Assembly: GCF_008830225.1 (NCBI RefSeq)
Contig: NZ_WAIE01000002.1
Location: 186,001-250,000, forward strand
Reading direction: 5' to 3'
DNA length: 64,000 bases
From: Pseudodesulfovibrio senegalensis
GTDB lineage: Bacteria > Desulfobacterota > Desulfovibrionia > Desulfovibrionales > Desulfovibrionaceae
Part shown: piece after piece, positions 24,802 to 33,773 of the stretch
Layout of the letters: each line of letters starts with the position of its first letter
How positions within the stretch are numbered: position 1 is the first letter of the stretch
Notes under the pieces: model-generated
Database searches by the model: none
Told to the model about the DNA's origin: nothing
What the model saw: the letters and a program-made list of their open reading frames with translations, nothing else
Translations under genes and position numbers: made by a program

Positions 24802-26187
24802 CTAGGAGTTGGAGATGGTGGCCTCGTAAGTGATGATCACGTCTTTGCCCGGGGCCGCGTCCACCTTGAATTCCACGCCCGCTCCGTGCAGGGGGGTGAA
24901 TTGGTGGTTGAATTTCAGCAGCTTCCACTTGCCGGGCAGGAAGTCGTGCAAAAGCACGGTGCGCGGGTCGTCCGAACTGTTGCGCACGCGGATCTGCCAG
25001 CTGAGCCGATACGTGTTCTTGCTTGTTTTCTGGAAAAAGAGCTGCTTGCGCTCAATGGTGACGTCAAAGGATTTGCCCATGGCCAAGCGTACTTCCTCGC
25101 CCTTGGGCGTGTGGTCCATGCGGTCTTCCCCAATGAGCAGCACGCTGCCGTCACTGCTTTCCTGATAGGCGCGTACAATGCCTTTGGGCAGGGGGATTCC
25201 CAGACCCGAGGACGTTTCGTTCCTGAATTTCAGAAAAACGTTCACCCCGGGTTTGACCGGCTTGGGTACTGCGCCGAACGCGTTGTATTCGCAGAGCAGT
25301 TCCTTGCTTACCTTGATGGACGGAGCTTGCAACAGGCTGACCTGCTTGGTCTGGTTGTTGGCGATGTCCACCGGGCGCGGCAGGGAATAGAGGTGGTATT
25401 CGAAAAAGGATTCCTCTTTCATGTTCGGTGCGGCTGCACTTTCCATGGCCAGGGTGCGTCCCTTGAATACGGGTTCGGGTCTGGCCTCATGAACGTCTCC
25501 GGCCACGAGCTTCAGGCTGGCGTTCTTGAAGGGCATTCCCGATTTGTTGGTCAGGGTTACCCAGCCCGAAAGCCCGGCTTTCTTGTTCTTGCGGTCCACC
25601 TTGAGCACGTAGTCGGCGTTCCATCCCAGCGCACGGGCAAGGTAGGAAACCTCCACTTCGTGCTTGGCCGGGCCTTTGTTCTGCACCAGCCAGACAAGGG
25701 CGGGTTTGGCGCGCAGTCCTTCGGGCATGGTAGGAAGCTGTATGGAGCTGTATGGTCCCACGTAGATTTCGTTGCCAATGCGGAAGATGGGTTTGTCGTT
25801 GTTGGCCAGCAGTGTGCCCGTGCGCAGGATGCGTTCGTTGGCATCTGCCGGGTCGGGCAGTATGATGTTGATTTCCTTGCCGATGTAGTGGTCCAAAAGA
25901 TTCTTGGTGTTGACCAGGTCGTATTCGTAGTTCATGTCCAGCACCGAAAGCTTGGTCGGAGCGGAGAGCGACTGGACGCGCAGGGTTTGGGGTTCCACGG
26001 TCTGGGGAACGCCGAGGAATTCCACGCGGCTCTTGCCCTGGGGCAGGGTCATGGAGCGCACTTCGTTGATGAGTGCGCGGTTGTTGTTGTAGATGGTTAC
26101 CGTCATGGACTTGGTGGTATCGGCATGGGCGGCTGCGGCCATGCCCAGCAGCAAGGTGAGTGCGAATATGAGTTTCAGGGGTTTCAT
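24802..26187 (-). CDS. DUF4139 domain exported protein
   Basis: A 461-residue protein with signal peptide MKPLKLIFALTLLLGMAAA ending AHA before Asp. The mature part is beta-rich and matches the general layout of DUF4139 proteins: an N-terminal VTIYNNNRALINEVR segment, a central LVWLVQNKG region and a C-terminal immunoglobulin-like half with VTIERKQLFFQ. The molecular function is unknown. The start at 26187 has GTGGAGGAT upstream; the frame is open further but into promoter sequence. It stands between the HAD phosphatase and a class II aldolase, on the same strand but with its own promoter. Confidence 0.78.
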   Translation of the reverse strand: MKPLKLIFALTLLLGMAAAAHADTTKSMTVTIYNNNRALINEVRSMTLPQGKSRVEFLGVPQTVEPQTLRVQSLSAPTKLSVLDMNYEYDLVNTKNLLDHYIGKEINIILPDPADANERILRTGTLLANNDKPIFRIGNEIYVGPYSSIQLPTMPEGLRAKPALVWLVQNKGPAKHEVEVSYLARALGWNADYVLKVDRKNKKAGLSGWVTLTNKSGMPFKNASLKLVAGDVHEARPEPVFKGRTLAMESAAAPNMKEESFFEYHLYSLPRPVDIANNQTKQVSLLQAPSIKVSKELLCEYNAFGAVPKPVKPGVNVFLKFRNETSSGLGIPLPKGIVRAYQESSDGSVLLIGEDRMDHTPKGEEVRLAMGKSFDVTIERKQLFFQKTSKNTYRLSWQIRVRNSSDDPRTVLLHDFLPGKWKLLKFNHQFTPLHGAGVEFKVDAAPGKDVIITYEATISNS

Positions 26188-26246
26188 TGATCCTCCACGG
26201 ATTGTTTCTGCTTTCGGCTTCGGCTGTTGAGCTTCACCATATACAC

Positions 26247-26275
26247 GTATTACCCTCGGATACGTTCTTTTGCAA
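26247..26275 (-). promoter_or_regulatory. Sigma-70 promoter for the DUF4139 gene
   Basis: On the minus strand TTGCAA and TAATAC are separated by 17 bases, about 60 bases upstream of the start codon at 26187. Confidence 0.55.
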
Positions 26276-26336
26276 AACCTTAACCGAAAATATAAGGAAA
26301 GTTGCCCGGCTGCCAGAAGGACGACCTGCGCCGGAA

Positions 26337-26373
26337 CGAAAAAAGGCCGCCCACAACGAGTCGTGGGCAGCCT
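26337..26373 (-). terminator. Rho-independent terminator of the aldolase gene
   Basis: On the minus strand GGCTGCCCAC pairs with GTGGGCGGCC (one G-U pair) around an 8-base loop, followed by six T residues. It lies 24 bases after the aldolase stop codon. Confidence 0.82.
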
Positions 26374-26396
26374 GAATATCCTGTGCTGTCGGACGA

Positions 26397-27665
26397 CTAG
26401 TCGTCCCAGTCGCCTTCGGGGCCCTTGTCCGTGTCCATGGCCTTGGCCCGGGCGCGGATTTTTTCTTCGGTCCATTCGGAAGGCTCTTCGATCCGTTCGG
26501 CCTTGGGACCGAGGTCGTGAGAACCGGCCTCGATAATCAGGTCGTAGGCGATGTCGGCCGTGTCCTTGGCATTGAACACGTTGACCAGCAGGTCGTAGAC
26601 GAATGCCTCCACGGCCTGAACCATGCGTTCGCGTACGGGGGCGGACTGGCCCTGCCAGCGGCGTTCAAAGGGCAGGTTGAGCTTCTTGTAGTTGCCGCCG
26701 GTGATGCCCTGCTCGTCGGCCCAGCCGGTCATTTCGGCCCACAGCTCCTCGGAAAGACCCTTTCCTTCCACTTTGTCGAAGCGTCCGTCCTCGGTCATGA
26801 TGGCGTTGCCGAAGTCGTTGACCTTGACGCCCCAACTGATCATCTGCAGGGCCGTGGCCACGTTGGCCTTGGTCGTGTGGGTCTGCGCGGCGATTTCCTT
26901 CAGGCGGGTGGAATCGTTGCCCGATGTGCCGTGCTGGGCGCCGGAGGTGCCATAGGCCTTGAGCGCGTCGTGGATTTCTGCGGTCAGCCCCACCTGAATG
27001 CCCTCGCCCGAGGCTTCAATGCCGTGGGTGGTGCCGTTGTTCAGGGCGATCCAGTCCGGGCAGTGGCCAAAGGCGTTGAGGCCCTGAATCAAAAATTTGG
27101 CTTCCACCGGGGTGGAAAGGCCGAATTTGCCTTTGATTTCACCAATTTCCGTTTCGTAGCCGGCCCAAGACGGAATGACCGGAGCCAATTCGAGGTTGGC
27201 CAGCAGGTTGTCGTCGTCGGGCATGTGCGAAGCATCGATGGCGATGGAGGTGATGCCTGTGTCGAACACGGAGGGAATTTCTTCCTTTGCCTCGGCAACG
27301 TCTTCCCACTTCTTGATGAAATAGTGGTCCGCGTGGATGGCCACGGGGACGGTGATGCCCAGCTTGTTGCAGAGGTAGTCCACCCTGCGGGCGATGTTCC
27401 ACATGGTGGTGGGGCAGTAGGTGGATTCGCTGCGCGCGATTTCGATGATTACCGCGGCGTTGGCTTTTTGTGCAGCCCTGAGGGTGCCCTCGATCACGAA
27501 AATGTTGCGGCCGTTGGCGGCAATGCTCATGCATTTGCCCTTGGCGAGACAGGCCCGGTCCACGACCTTGCCGCTGACGAGCAGGGCGTTGGAATTGGGA
27601 AAGTTCTTGACCACGTTCGGCGGACGGCCCACTGCCAGCGCCTGTTCGAATTTATTCTGGGACAT
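26397..27665 (-). CDS. Class II fructose-bisphosphate aldolase-like protein
   Basis: A 422-residue protein. The segment VAIHADHYFIKKW resembles the HxDH metal-binding motif of class II aldolases, and the later GTSGAQHGTSG and VKVNDFGNA segments fit the phosphate-binding and substrate loops in order. It is longer than the usual 350 residues. The family cleaves fructose 1,6-bisphosphate using zinc. An alternative is a related aldolase acting on another sugar phosphate. The start has AGGAGGAAGGG upstream, a very strong ribosome site. It is a single-gene unit with its own terminator. Confidence 0.68.
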   Translation of the reverse strand: MSQNKFEQALAVGRPPNVVKNFPNSNALLVSGKVVDRACLAKGKCMSIAANGRNIFVIEGTLRAAQKANAAVIIEIARSESTYCPTTMWNIARRVDYLCNKLGITVPVAIHADHYFIKKWEDVAEAKEEIPSVFDTGITSIAIDASHMPDDDNLLANLELAPVIPSWAGYETEIGEIKGKFGLSTPVEAKFLIQGLNAFGHCPDWIALNNGTTHGIEASGEGIQVGLTAEIHDALKAYGTSGAQHGTSGNDSTRLKEIAAQTHTTKANVATALQMISWGVKVNDFGNAIMTEDGRFDKVEGKGLSEELWAEMTGWADEQGITGGNYKKLNLPFERRWQGQSAPVRERMVQAVEAFVYDLLVNVFNAKDTADIAYDLIIEAGSHDLGPKAERIEEPSEWTEEKIRARAKAMDTDKGPEGDWDD

Positions 27666-27721
27666 AGCCCTTCCTCCTGAGGTTCATTGAAATCGATGCA
27701 AAGGCCCAATAAAAACGAAAC

Positions 27722-27748
27722 CCCGGGAAAAGTCAAAGCATACCCGGG
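27722..27748 (-). terminator. Possible weak terminator of the first CII-like gene
   Basis: Two CCCGGG words 15 bases apart form a short stem; on the minus strand it is followed by GTTTCGTTTTT. It lies about 30 bases after the CII-like stop. Confidence 0.4.
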
Positions 27749-27779
27749 ATATCGTTCGGCCTTTACGGTCGTGCAGGTT

Positions 27780-28079
27780 TCAGAGCCCGGCCTCCATTCT
27801 CTGGGGGGCGCGGGGTGCCTGACGCACGGGGCGGGGCGTGCGCGGCTGCAGGGTGTATCCCAACTCTTCGGCCATGAATTCGAGAACAGCCACGTTGCGG
27901 GTCACCTTGACAATTTCAAACATGGTTTCCGCGCCGAGTTTGGCATGCGTGTCGAATGGATTGAGTTCTCGGAGAAGCGTGGAATAGGGCTTCTTGATCC
28001 GTGTGCACACGGTTTTTGCCGGAATCTTTCCTTCAAGCACGATGTCCTGCATCTTTTTTGTGAGGCTCTTTTCGAACAT
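27780..28079 (-). CDS. CII-like regulatory protein (copy A)
   Basis: A 99-residue protein resembling the phage CII-type regulators common in Desulfovibrio genomes. The core KKPYSTLLRELNPFDTHAKL is followed by GAETMFEIVKVTR and a C-terminal basic tail. It is a clear paralogue of the gene at 36994-37302. The ATG at 28079 is chosen over the GTG at 28094 because GGAGG lies eight bases upstream of it. It probably binds DNA, but target and phage origin are not shown; no other phage gene is nearby. Confidence 0.72.
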   Translation of the reverse strand: MFEKSLTKKMQDIVLEGKIPAKTVCTRIKKPYSTLLRELNPFDTHAKLGAETMFEIVKVTRNVAVLEFMAEELGYTLQPRTPRPVRQAPRAPQRMEAGL

Positions 28080-28119
28080 TGGTTCATCCTCCACGGTTGA
28101 GATGTTGAGACTTATACCA

Positions 28120-28149
28120 ACAATAGAGGAAATTTTCGTTTTGCGTCAA
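28120..28149 (-). promoter_or_regulatory. Sigma-70 promoter for CII-like copy A
   Basis: On the minus strand TTGACG and TATTGT are 18 bases apart, about 40 bases upstream of the start codon. This copy therefore looks sigma-70 driven, unlike its paralogue. Confidence 0.55.
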
Positions 28150-28280
28150 CTCAATCTGGAGAAAAAAAGGACGTATTTGCCCATTGCCGCCGCCGCAGGT
28201 CGTGCAATGGCTTGAAATGCCATGGAAACGCGTTGGTTGCGAATAAAAAGAAAATAATCGTTCTAACGGTTGCAGAAAAG

Positions 28281-28312
28281 CCCCGGCCCGCCAGCGGCGG
28301 GCCGGGGACGTT
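28281..28312 (-). terminator. Terminator of the alpha/beta hydrolase gene
   Basis: A perfect 12-base stem CCCCGGCCCGCC/GGCGGGCCGGGG with an AGC loop, immediately after the stop codon. On the minus strand a CTTTT follows. Confidence 0.8.
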
Positions 28313-28819
28313 TCAGGCGAGGATTCCTTGCAGGAATTGAGTGAAAAGCGAGGCCACCTGCCCGGCCATTCCGGTCATGCGGTGGTCTGCGGGCAATATG
28401 TGCAACGTGGCCTTGTGCAGTTTCGCAAAGCGAACGGAATTGTCCACGGGAACGACGTCGTCATTCCACCCGTGAACGATTTCGATTTGTTCGGGAAGGT
28501 TGAAGAACATGTGTTTTTCGTAGCCCGGCAGGTACAGGGCCGGGGCGATGAGGAACAGGCCCGCTACCCGGATTTCACCGGCCGCTGCCGCACTTACGTA
28601 TCCGCCCATGCTTGAACCGGCGAGTATGACCGGAGATTGCTTTTGGCCGATGTGTTTCACAAGCCGGGCGGTCCGTTCGTCCGGATCTGTTGTGTCCCTG
28701 TAGTCCAAGGCATCCAGGGTGAGTCCGGCCTCCTGTGCGGCTGCGGCCATTGCCTTGCTTTTGGCTCCCCAGGGGGCGGCGTCCATTCCGTGTGACCAGT
28801 AGAGATGTGCCTTTTGCAT
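28313..28819 (-). CDS. Small alpha/beta hydrolase
   Basis: A 168-residue alpha/beta-fold protein. The nucleophile elbow is GSSMGG (Ser near residue 72), the acid is probably Asp in HGWNDDVVP and the base His in PADHRM. At under 170 residues it is short for the fold, in the range of the YcfP/YqiA-type esterases. The start at 28819 follows GGGAG; an in-frame ATG further upstream would add 21 residues. The substrate is unknown. It is followed by a terminator and preceded by the phosphorelay cluster on the same strand. Confidence 0.78.
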   Translation of the reverse strand: MQKAHLYWSHGMDAAPWGAKSKAMAAAAQEAGLTLDALDYRDTTDPDERTARLVKHIGQKQSPVILAGSSMGGYVSAAAAGEIRVAGLFLIAPALYLPGYEKHMFFNLPEQIEIVHGWNDDVVPVDNSVRFAKLHKATLHILPADHRMTGMAGQVASLFTQFLQGILA

Positions 28820-28894
28820 GGTGGGCTCCCTGTTTCGGTTTTTTACGGCAGGAATATACTCCTCATTACTGATCAAAGGCAAGGCACCACGTTT

Positions 28895-31189
28895 TTATTC
28901 GTCGAGATGCACGTTTTTGAGAAACTGATCCAGTTCTTCAAGAAGCTCCACGGTCTGCTTGCTGTCTTTGCGGGTGGCGGCTCGGTTCAGGTCCGCTCCA
29001 AGGCGGCTGATGGGGTCGAATCCAAAGGAGGAGCCCTCACCGGCAAGTTTGTGGGCCGCGAAAGCCACGGTTTCGAAATCGTTGCCTGTCAGCGCCGTGG
29101 CCATTTCTGACACCTGGCGGTCGCAGTTCTCGAGAAAGGACAAGGCCATTTCCCTGAGTTCCGGCTCCACTCGGTAATTGGCACGGGTTCCGGGTGCGGT
29201 GTCCTGAGTGGCGTGGATGATCTTGAAGAGGTCATCCTGTTTGACGGGTTTGGGCAGATGAGAGTCCGCCCCTGCATCAATGCATTTTTGCGCATCGCCG
29301 CTCAGTGCATGGGCCGTGAGCGCGATGATGGGGGTGCGCTTCATGTCATGGTCGCGTTCATGGTCGCGGATGATGCGCATGGCCCGGTAGCCGTCCATGA
29401 CGGGCATCTGCATGTCCATGAGAACCACGTCGAAGTGCTTTTCCCGAAATCGTTCCACCCCTTCCTGGCCGTTGGTCGCCAAGGTCACCTCACAATTTTC
29501 GTCCCGGAGGAATGTCTCGATGACAAAGGCGTTGTATTGGGAATCCTCCACCAGCAGAATCTGCATGGTGTCCGATCTGCCCGAATTTGCGGTGCGGGAA
29601 GGTTCCTCGTGCAGGGACGCGCTGGCCCGGGCACGTTGCAACACGAATGTTGCGTAAAACGTGCTGCCATGGCCGAGGCGGCTCTCCACCCATATCCGGC
29701 CGCCCATCATCCCTGTGAGTTGGCGGCAGATGGCCAGGCCCAGCCCCGTGCCTCCGAATTCCCGGGTTGTTGATCCGTCCGCCTGGGTAAAGGAGTCGAA
29801 AATGTGTGCGAGGTGCTTGGGGGCGATGCCGATGCCGGTGTCCGTGACGGCGGCTACCAGTTCAATGCCCTGATCCGGCTGGGTGTCGGCGAGATCCAGG
29901 GAGATGCGCACACTTCCGTTTTTGGTGAATTTGACGGCATTGCCGAGCAGGTTGGTAATCACCTGACGAATGCGCAGGGCATCGCCGCGCAGCATGCCGG
30001 GCACTGCGGGTTCCACGGAACGGGTGAATTTGAGGCCTTTGCTTTCGGCCTTGGGTGCAATAACCGCGCAGGTCCGCTCCAGGAGTTCACGGATGTCGAA
30101 GTCCGAGCTTTCCAGTTCCATGTGTCCGGCTTCGATTTTCGAAAGATCAAGGATGTCGTTGATCAGTTCCAGAAGATTTTCCCCGGCCGAGCGGGAAACC
30201 TGGACATATTTGCGCTGGTCGTCGTCCAGGTCTGTTTCCCAGAGAACCTCTGCCATGCCCATGATGGCGTTCATGGGGGTTCGGATTTCGTGACTCATGC
30301 TGGCCAGAAAGTTGCTTTTGGCCTTGTTGGCCACGTCAGCCTGATGCTTGGCCTCACTGGCCTCCTGCAGGGCCTGGTTCAGGGACCGATTCTTTGCATC
30401 CAGCTCCTCGGTGCGCTCCTGAACCCGATTTTCCAGCGTGGTGCTGTAGTTTTCGAGTTTGCGGTTTGCCGTTCGGAGATCCTGCACCAACTGTCGCAAC
30501 GAGGTCCGCATGTTGTGAAACGCCCGGGCAAGGCTGCCTATTTCATCCCGTGATTCCGTGTTGATGGGAACTTCCATGTCGCCGTCGGCAATGGCCGTGG
30601 CGGATTCCTGCAGGTTGCGCAGCGGGGTGAAGATGTAGCGCCGGGTAAAAACCATGGTGGTGAGACTGATGCCCAGAACAAGCGCAAGTGCCAGGCTGAG
30701 ATATATGCCGACGCTGACCATCATTTGTTTGCGCATGGCCTTGAGGCTGATGGCCATGTTGAATGTGCCTATCCATTCCCCGAATTTGCGAATTTCAACG
30801 GTGAGCGTTTTGAATTCCGGATTGTTGCGGAAGAAGTCGATGGAGGGGGTGTCGTAATCCCCCCGGGTGCGCATGAGCATGGTGTCGTTGTCCGTGACCA
30901 CCTGCACGAAAACGATGTTGGTGTCCTGGAATATTGCATCCACGAAGTCGGCTACCGATGGCTTGTCCAGCTGCCACACGGCCGTGGCAAGGCTGCTGCG
31001 GGCAAGGCTGGAAAGTTCGGCAAACCGTTTTTCCAGCTGCTCTTGTATTCCGGCCACGTTGAAGACGATGATCGCAAGGGTGAAAACCGACACCACTGCA
31101 GTGACGATTCCCGTCTGGGCAAGGTTGAACTTCCGGTTCAGCGAATGCTGACGACGAAGTGGCTCATGAGTATTGGGATCGTTGGACAT
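28895..31189 (-). CDS. Hybrid sensor histidine kinase with receiver and Hpt domains
   Basis: A 764-residue membrane kinase. Domains in order: membrane segment at about 21-42, an extracytoplasmic sensor of roughly 120 residues, a second membrane segment near [20 protein letters not shown], a coiled coil, HisKA with [13 protein letters not shown], an ATPase domain with [10 protein letters not shown] and GGTGLGLAI, a receiver with [13 protein letters not shown], and a C-terminal Hpt domain with [13 protein letters not shown]. It therefore carries a full internal relay up to the last phosphotransfer. The start at 31189 follows AGGA; the frame opens 78 bases earlier. It is the last gene of the cluster, 89 bases after the substrate-binding protein gene. 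Confidence 0.92.
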   Translation of the reverse strand: MSNDPNTHEPLRRQHSLNRKFNLAQTGIVTAVVSVFTLAIIVFNVAGIQEQLEKRFAELSSLARSSLATAVWQLDKPSVADFVDAIFQDTNIVFVQVVTDNDTMLMRTRGDYDTPSIDFFRNNPEFKTLTVEIRKFGEWIGTFNMAISLKAMRKQMMVSVGIYLSLALALVLGISLTTMVFTRRYIFTPLRNLQESATAIADGDMEVPINTESRDEIGSLARAFHNMRTSLRQLVQDLRTANRKLENYSTTLENRVQERTEELDAKNRSLNQALQEASEAKHQADVANKAKSNFLASMSHEIRTPMNAIMGMAEVLWETDLDDDQRKYVQVSRSAGENLLELINDILDLSKIEAGHMELESSDFDIRELLERTCAVIAPKAESKGLKFTRSVEPAVPGMLRGDALRIRQVITNLLGNAVKFTKNGSVRISLDLADTQPDQGIELVAAVTDTGIGIAPKHLAHIFDSFTQADGSTTREFGGTGLGLAICRQLTGMMGGRIWVESRLGHGSTFYATFVLQRARASASLHEEPSRTANSGRSDTMQILLVEDSQYNAFVIETFLRDENCEVTLATNGQEGVERFREKHFDVVLMDMQMPVMDGYRAMRIIRDHERDHDMKRTPIIALTAHALSGDAQKCIDAGADSHLPKPVKQDDLFKIIHATQDTAPGTRANYRVEPELREMALSFLENCDRQVSEMATALTGNDFETVAFAAHKLAGEGSSFGFDPISRLGADLNRAATRKDSKQTVELLEELDQFLKNVHLDE

Positions 31190-31278
31190 GCAGTTTCCTG
31201 AAACCCGCTGTGCGGTTTGCCGTTTTCGAGTTGCGCCTTTTGTAAGGGGTTGGTGCGGGCATGGCAACCCCTCGTTGC

Positions 31279-32148
31279 CTATGGAGTCGCATCACGCAGC
31301 AACGGGACGGGGACCGACCATTTGCGGGCGAGCCTGTCGATAACGCCTGTTTTCCTGAGTCGTCGGGCTTGCCGGTCGAATGCGGAAAGAACGTTTTGCG
31401 AGAACGAATCGGAAGCCCTGCAGGCCAGGTAGCCGTGCAGGGTCTCAAAGGAAGGGGATTTCCAGAAGGTATTTGCGTTTCCTGTTTCGGAAAGAGTGTT
31501 GTCAAAGCATTTTTCATAACCGATGACCGCATCAACGCGTTTTTTGGCAAGCATTTGAAATGCGTGGAGTATGGAATCCACTGGATGGCGAACGGCGGTG
31601 TGTGTTTTTTCCCACATGGGGCCGAACGACCAGTCCCGCATGACGCCTATTTTTTTCCCGGCGAACGCGTCCATTGTTTTGGGAACGGGTGTCATGGGAG
31701 CGTTTGCATACATAACGATGTTGACGGTGTCTGTGGAACCACGGGAAAAGGCGAATGCTGTGCGCCGGGCCGGAGTGATCAGTGAGGGAAACATGATGTC
31801 TGCCATGTTGTTGCGAACGTAATGCTCCACCCTGGCCCACGGTGCGACATGCAGTTCGATCGTGTAGCCCTCGTTGTGCAGACATGTGCGGACCATGTCC
31901 CAGCTGAACCCGGCCAACTGGTCGGATTCCGCGCCCGGTTCAAGCCGCTCCGTCGGCCGGGGCCGGGAACCGGGAATTCTGAAACAATACGGGTAGTAAT
32001 TGTCCAGCGTGGCTATGCGGACGAGCTTTTGGGGTTCTTGGGCTTGGCCGGGAAGCGCCATGAACAGCAATGTCAACAATGCGGAAATCAGCAGGGTTGT
32101 GCAGGCGCGGGTGTATCCGGCACGGACACTGGCTGTGCAGTGGGTCAT
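31279..32148 (-). CDS. Periplasmic solute-binding protein, SBP_bac_3 type
   Basis: A 289-residue protein with a signal peptide ([18 protein letters not shown] then QAQ) and the layout of family 3 solute-binding proteins: [14 protein letters not shown] at the start of lobe 1, [16 protein letters not shown], an Arg-containing [18 protein letters not shown] segment, and [16 protein letters not shown] entering lobe 2. Proteins of this type bind amino acids or act as sensor inputs. No transporter permease is nearby and it lies within kinase genes, so a sensory role is likely. Its ATG overlaps the upstream stop as ATGA. Confidence 0.85.
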   Translation of the reverse strand: MTHCTASVRAGYTRACTTLLISALLTLLFMALPGQAQEPQKLVRIATLDNYYPYCFRIPGSRPRPTERLEPGAESDQLAGFSWDMVRTCLHNEGYTIELHVAPWARVEHYVRNNMADIMFPSLITPARRTAFAFSRGSTDTVNIVMYANAPMTPVPKTMDAFAGKKIGVMRDWSFGPMWEKTHTAVRHPVDSILHAFQMLAKKRVDAVIGYEKCFDNTLSETGNANTFWKSPSFETLHGYLACRASDSFSQNVLSAFDRQARRLRKTGVIDRLARKWSVPVPLLRDATP

Positions 32149-33368
32149 GGTTCGGTCTCCTGCAAAAGACAGATGATGGCTGCCGGTTTGCCGGAAGGGG
32201 CGAAGATAAGCGTTCTGGAGTGCCGGAAATTGCACCGGTTGCCGTCGGGCATGTATGCGGGGAGCGTGAATTGCTGGGGTTGGTGGTCATTGAGTATTTT
32301 CATGTCCTGCCGCTGGATGAACGCCGCCATTTCCTGGGGATGCAGGCTCATTGAGCCTTTGCCGGCCAAGGCCTGGCTTGTGGTGTTGAAGAGCGTTGCG
32401 AATCGTTGGTTGCAACAGATGAAGTTGCCGAACGTGTCCTTCATGCAGGCCGGGTCATCAAGTGCATCCATGATGCCCTTGCCGATGGTGGACAGTGCGG
32501 TCGGAAAACCTGTTGTGTCTTCATTGGGCGGCGGGCCGTCGTTTGGACAGGCGGCTTGCGCTGCCGGATTCTGGCTTTGACTGACCTGTGCGCGCAGGGC
32601 CTGGAGTTCCCGTTCGTTTTCTTTCTTGGCGGTGATGTCCTGCGTTACGGCCAGAATATGTGGAGCCCCCCGGTGCATGAGGATCGTTCCCCGGAAATCA
32701 GCCCAGAAGAGCGAGCCGTTGCGATGTTTTCCCTGTGTCTCCACCTGAAAGGAAATATTGTTTTCCAGTTGTTCGTTGATGGACTGCTCAAGGGACGGCC
32801 CGGCGTCGCTCATGATTTCCGGGACGTATTTTCCCTTGAGCTCGCTGTGTCCATACCCGAACAGGGCGCAGGCCGAGTCGTTGGCTTCCACAATGCGCCA
32901 ATCCATGTCCACGGTGATCAGCCCCTCGGCAACGGATTCCAGAATATCACGGTATTGCTCGTTGCGTTGTTGCAGTTCCCGGCGGCGGCGATACAGTTCC
33001 ACGAACGTGTTGACCTTGGATTTGAGCACGGGGGCGGACACCGGCTTGTAGAGAAAGTCCACGGCGCCCAGCCGATAGGCCTGCATGGCCAGATCTCCGT
33101 CGCCGGTGGCAGCGGTTATGAATATGATGGGCAGATCAGCTGTTCGCTTGTTTTTACGGATTTTTCTTGCGGTTTCCAGACCGTCCATGCCCGGCATGCG
33201 CAAATCCATGAGCACAACGCAGAAATCGTGTTGCTCCACGAGGTCGAGAGCCTGTTGTCCGGAAACCGCGGAAACGGTCTCCAGCTGCAGTTCTCTGAGT
33301 GCCTTGGTCAACAGCACATGCGTGAACTTCTGGTCGTCGACGATGAGTATTTCCGGTGTGGTGTTCAT
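32145..33368 (-). CDS. Response regulator with two PAS domains (REC-PAS-PAS)
   Basis: A 407-residue protein. The receiver domain spans about 1-125 with Asp in CVVLMDLRMPGMDG and Lys in FLYKPVSAP. A coiled linker leads to a PAS domain (about 145-265, ending TQDITAKKE) and a second PAS-like domain with a Cys-rich entry (about 300-400). There is no DNA-binding, GGDEF, EAL or kinase domain, so it must act through protein contact or as a phosphate sink. It is translationally coupled to the solute-binding protein downstream and lies 12 bases after the Hpt gene. Confidence 0.88.
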   Translation of the reverse strand: MNTTPEILIVDDQKFTHVLLTKALRELQLETVSAVSGQQALDLVEQHDFCVVLMDLRMPGMDGLETARKIRKNKRTADLPIIFITAATGDGDLAMQAYRLGAVDFLYKPVSAPVLKSKVNTFVELYRRRRELQQRNEQYRDILESVAEGLITVDMDWRIVEANDSACALFGYGHSELKGKYVPEIMSDAGPSLEQSINEQLENNISFQVETQGKHRNGSLFWADFRGTILMHRGAPHILAVTQDITAKKENERELQALRAQVSQSQNPAAQAACPNDGPPPNEDTTGFPTALSTIGKGIMDALDDPACMKDTFGNFICCNQRFATLFNTTSQALAGKGSMSLHPQEMAAFIQRQDMKILNDHQPQQFTLPAYMPDGNRCNFRHSRTLIFAPSGKPAAIICLLQETEP

Positions 33369-33380
33369 GGCGTCCGTTGC

Positions 33381-33692
33381 CTAGAAGTTTTCGAGTTCCC
33401 TTTTCAGGGCGAGAAAGTGACTCCGCGCCAGTTCCCTGTCCTGTTCCAGCTCATCTTCCACATCAAGGGCTTTTTGCGCTTGGTCCGGCAGCCCCATATT
33501 CAAAAGGTTTCCTTTGAGGGCATGGGCGATTTCTTTGAGTTCTGCTGCCTCATGTCCCTGGTCGAAACATTGTTCCAGCTTTTCAATGCCCTTGGCAAGG
33601 GTGGTCAGGGCTTCCTGAATGAGTTCTTCCACATCGGGTTCATTGAGTTCAAATTCGTCGGCAAAATATCGTCTGGAGATATCTCGGAGCAT
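33381..33692 (-). CDS. Stand-alone Hpt phosphotransfer protein
   Basis: A 103-residue helical protein with the Hpt signature IAHALKGNLLNMG, in which the His is the probable phosphorylation site. The ATG at 33692 is preferred over the GTG at 33722 because AAAGG precedes it at about eight bases. The kinase encoded upstream has no Hpt domain of its own and the protein downstream has a receiver, so this protein is placed to pass phosphate between them. Confidence 0.82.
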   Translation of the reverse strand: MLRDISRRYFADEFELNEPDVEELIQEALTTLAKGIEKLEQCFDQGHEAAELKEIAHALKGNLLNMGLPDQAQKALDVEDELEQDRELARSHFLALKRELENF

Positions 33693-33773
33693 GTTGATCG
33701 CCTTTGTTTTTTTTGTTGGCACTGAATTTGTGATCAGATGGACTATGCCATTCCGGGCGGTGCCGCGGTATGA